From Halodesulfurarchaeum sp. (GTDB lineage: Archaea; Halobacteriota; Halobacteria; Halobacteriales; Halobacteriaceae): a DNA stretch of 7,079 nt. Under the pieces are notes generated by a model. It did no database searches, had not been told where the DNA came from, and was given only the letters and a program-made list of their open reading frames with translations. Below, one piece after another: positions 5,839 to 7,079 of this stretch. The stretch lies in NCBI GenBank assembly GCA_018334775.1, contig JAGXLJ010000057.1, positions 1 to 7,079 on the forward strand. The letters are read 5' to 3'. Positions within the stretch are counted from its first letter, which is position 1. Every line of letters starts with the position of its first letter. A program made the position numbers and the translations under genes.

Positions 5839-6501
5839 TCAACCCGTTAGCAGTGACCGGAGAGACCGCGTCCGGACCCCACATCGGTCGGCGAACCGGC
5901 AGGTCTCACACTTGGTGTCGTCATCAATTCGCTGTGGCGGAGCCGTCATCGAACGAATCGAGCGCAGCGTCCGGCGATACGCGGCTTTGTGTCGGGTGGT
6001 CAACTCCACGGAACGAATCACGCCGTGGCGAGGATACTCAACGAACGCCCGATCGACCGGGGTTTCCCACTCCCAGGCGAGTGCCTTTGCCGCCCCCACA
6101 GCTTTGACTGCCTGGGGCTGCCAGACGCCCTCTGGCGGTGGCGCACCCGGCGACACCAGCGACGGTGTAAGGGGATCGGTTAGGACCTTCGCGACGACGC
6201 CATGGACGTCTTTCCCTGTTAGCGAGACGTCTGTCCGTTCGGGAGCGACCAGTTCCTCCCAGGCCGCATGCGAGGTGCGGGCCGCCCGAAGCGCCTCGCA
6301 GAAGGTCGATGGGTGGACGGCTAATTTCTCCGCTGGGAGGTCCGCCGGCCCGGGACCGAAGACGTCCCCGTACCGCTGGCTCAGATCCAGCGCGTCCTGG
6401 TAGGTGGATGGAGGCGTTCGGTCCGTTTGCCGGGCATAGTGGAGCTTCCGTGGGCAGAAGGCCGCCAACGAAAGATCGGATAGTCGGACGGTGTCGGGCA
6501 T
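5839..6501 (-). CDS. Stand-alone Cas4/RecB-like iron-sulfur protein, nuclease motifs apparently lost
   Basis: A 220-residue protein resembling Dna2/Cas4 (DUF83) proteins. It has the N-terminal SLAAFCPRKLHYAR block with Cys16 (11-24) and the C-terminal cluster C198-E-T-C201-F-A-D-R-C207 region, together the four-cysteine set that holds a 4Fe-4S cluster in Cas4. A further Cys68 is present. The middle should carry RecB motifs: an Asp (as in GxxD) and an E-x-K. Instead I read GVVAKVL (101-107), with Ala104 where Asp is expected, and TPSLVSPGAP (112-121) where VVEYK-like text is expected. A VEYP occurs at 154-157, but it falls in the region of the later SRRRVEV-like strand. Start: the frame is open to 6597, but the ATG at 6501 begins the family-like text and has a TATA box about 29 bp ahead. 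There are no other cas genes or repeats in the window. It may be a structural Fe-S protein in DNA repair; that is speculation. Confidence 0.8.
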   Translation of the reverse strand: MPDTVRLSDLSLAAFCPRKLHYARQTDRTPPSTYQDALDLSQRYGDVFGPGPADLPAEKLAVHPSTFCEALRAARTSHAAWEELVAPERTDVSLTGKDVHGVVAKVLTDPLTPSLVSPGAPPPEGVWQPQAVKAVGAAKALAWEWETPVDRAFVEYPRHGVIRSVELTTRHKAAYRRTLRSIRSMTAPPQRIDDDTKCETCRFADRCGVRTRSLRSLLTG

Positions 6502-6526
6502 AGCCACCAGTGGCCCGGTCTTTTCC

Positions 6527-6534
6527 CTTAAAGT
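6527..6534 (-). promoter_or_regulatory. TATA box of the Cas4-like gene
   Basis: The minus strand reads ACTTTAAG, a good archaeal TATA-type element centred about 29 bp upstream of the ATG at 6501. It suggests a separate, leaderless or near-leaderless transcript rather than read-through from the upstream HTH gene, and it supports the internal ATG as the true start. Confidence 0.6.
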
Positions 6535-6578
6535 TAGACGAAATGCAGGACACCGACCGACAAGTAGCCATCGCTTCC

Positions 6579-6595
6579 GGGGAACTTTTTTCCCC
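6579..6595 (-). terminator. Possible hairpin after the two-HTH gene
   Basis: GGGGAA (6579-6584) and TTCCCC (6590-6595) form a perfect six-pair stem around a five-base loop, starting three bases after the stop codon of the two-HTH gene. In the minus-strand RNA the loop is A-rich and no U-run follows, so it does not look like a classical archaeal U-tract terminator. It may stabilise the 3' end or be chance. Confidence 0.3.
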
Positions 6596-6598
6596 ACC

Positions 6599-7079
6599 TC
6601 ACATGTCGACGTCGACTTCCTGGTCCGCGACGGCCTCGCCGAGACCCGTTTCCTCCAGACTCGCAGTCAGCCGTTCCCCGATGTCACGGTCCTGAAGAAT
6701 GGTTTCGAACGCCTGTCGATAGCGGTCTGCGACTTGGCGGCGTTCGATCTGGGTTTCCCGAACTCGCAACCAGTATTCGACAGTCGAGGCAGACACGTCG
6801 AGGGTCTTGGCGGCCGTGTCCACCGATTTCGTCCCCTCGGAGATCGCTTCGAGAAGCGGACCCGCGTCCGAATCGGGTCGGTCCGACTCCCGGACCAGAT
6901 GCAGATCCAGGCGGGCCGTCCCAACAGTCGAGGGGTCAATGGTCTCTCCCTGGCCGCTCAATTCATGTGCGATCTCCGCATCGGAATCCCCCTCGTAGAA
7001 GCGTTCGACGACCGTCGCCAATGCGGAGAGCGGGAGAGCCGTCTCGAACGGGTGGGCCGATTGCATCGTCTCGATCTCC
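6599..7079 (-). CDS. Two-HTH regulator resembling conditioned medium-induced protein 4, N-terminus beyond window
   Basis: The frame is open to the right edge. The first in-window ATG (7066) is probably an internal methionine, because the codons before it (E-I-E-T) continue the frame and haloarchaeal relatives I remember as Cmi4 have a longer N-terminal part ending in a similar ExM segment. Numbering from that Met, 155 residues are visible. LATVVERFYEGDSDAEIAHE (16-35) to TVGTARLDLHLVR (47-59) forms a first helix-turn-helix. SVDTAAKTLDVSASTVEYWL (81-100) forms a second one of the homeodomain-like type, followed by a long helix (about 101-125) and an acidic tail. A DNA-binding or regulatory role is inferred from the helices only. 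The gene lies 97 bp upstream of the Cas4-like gene on the same strand, but that gene has its own TATA box. Family name is from memory and moderately sure. Confidence 0.72.
   Translation of the reverse strand, partial: EIETMQSAHPFETALPLSALATVVERFYEGDSDAEIAHELSGQGETIDPSTVGTARLDLHLVRESDRPDSDAGPLLEAISEGTKSVDTAAKTLDVSASTVEYWLRVRETQIERRQVADRYRQAFETILQDRDIGERLTASLEETGLGEAVADQEVDVDM

Noticed and set aside
5798..6403. Plus-strand open frame opposite the Cas4-like gene
   Set aside because: Ser/Arg/Thr-rich translation with no motif; the minus strand carries the cysteine motifs and a good TATA box.
5839..6501. A CRISPR-Cas locus around the Cas4-like gene
   Set aside because: No direct-repeat array, no cas1, cas2 or effector gene is present in the window; neighbours are a tRNA-modification gene and an HTH gene.
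6502..6597. N-terminal extension of the Cas4-like protein to 6597
   Set aside because: The extra 32 residues are basic, unlike the family start, and would include the TATA box; the ATG at 6501 fits better.

Overview
The window looks like chromosomal DNA of a halophilic archaeon (class Halobacteria). The evidence is GC-rich sequence, acidic Asp/Glu-rich proteins, the haloarchaeal style of several families, and TATA-type boxes about 25-30 bp upstream of start codons with almost no 5' leader, typical of leaderless haloarchaeal transcripts. The genus cannot be read from the sequence. Coding density is very high: every gap is about 110 bp or less. I see no RNA gene, transposon, CRISPR array or prophage. 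Family assignments come from reading the proteins and from memory; no database search was run.

Layout. Left end (1-867, minus strand): a truncated small CxxC/CxxC zinc-binding protein with its own TATA box, preceded by upp (uracil phosphoribosyltransferase, pyrimidine salvage). Upp diverges across a 90-bp promoter region from a plus-strand acidic haloarchaeal protein of unknown function (958-1656, DUF5828-like). Next come a PiT-family phosphate permease (1718-2890, plus) and a CNNM/CorC-type CBS membrane protein (2891-4243, minus). These two converge with no base between their stop codons. A perfect 14-bp palindrome overlaps the permease core promoter.

Centre and right: a two-gene, translationally overlapping redox operon (4353-5158) encodes a CPFC glutaredoxin-like protein and a peroxiredoxin-fold protein with no cysteine at all. 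Then come a threonylcarbamoyl-AMP synthase for tRNA t6A formation (5208-5819, plus) and, converging on it, a stand-alone Cas4-like protein (5839-6501, minus). The Cas4-like protein keeps four cysteines suitable for an Fe-S cluster but seems to have lost the RecB nuclease residues. At the right edge is the C-terminal part of a two-HTH protein resembling haloarchaeal conditioned medium-induced protein 4 (6599-7079, minus).

Most of the window is ordinary housekeeping. The points worth a second look are the redox pair with a cysteine-free peroxiredoxin fold, the apparently nuclease-dead orphan Cas4-like protein, and the palindromes in the permease and redox-operon promoters. I do not see a clear new multi-gene defence or mobile system.
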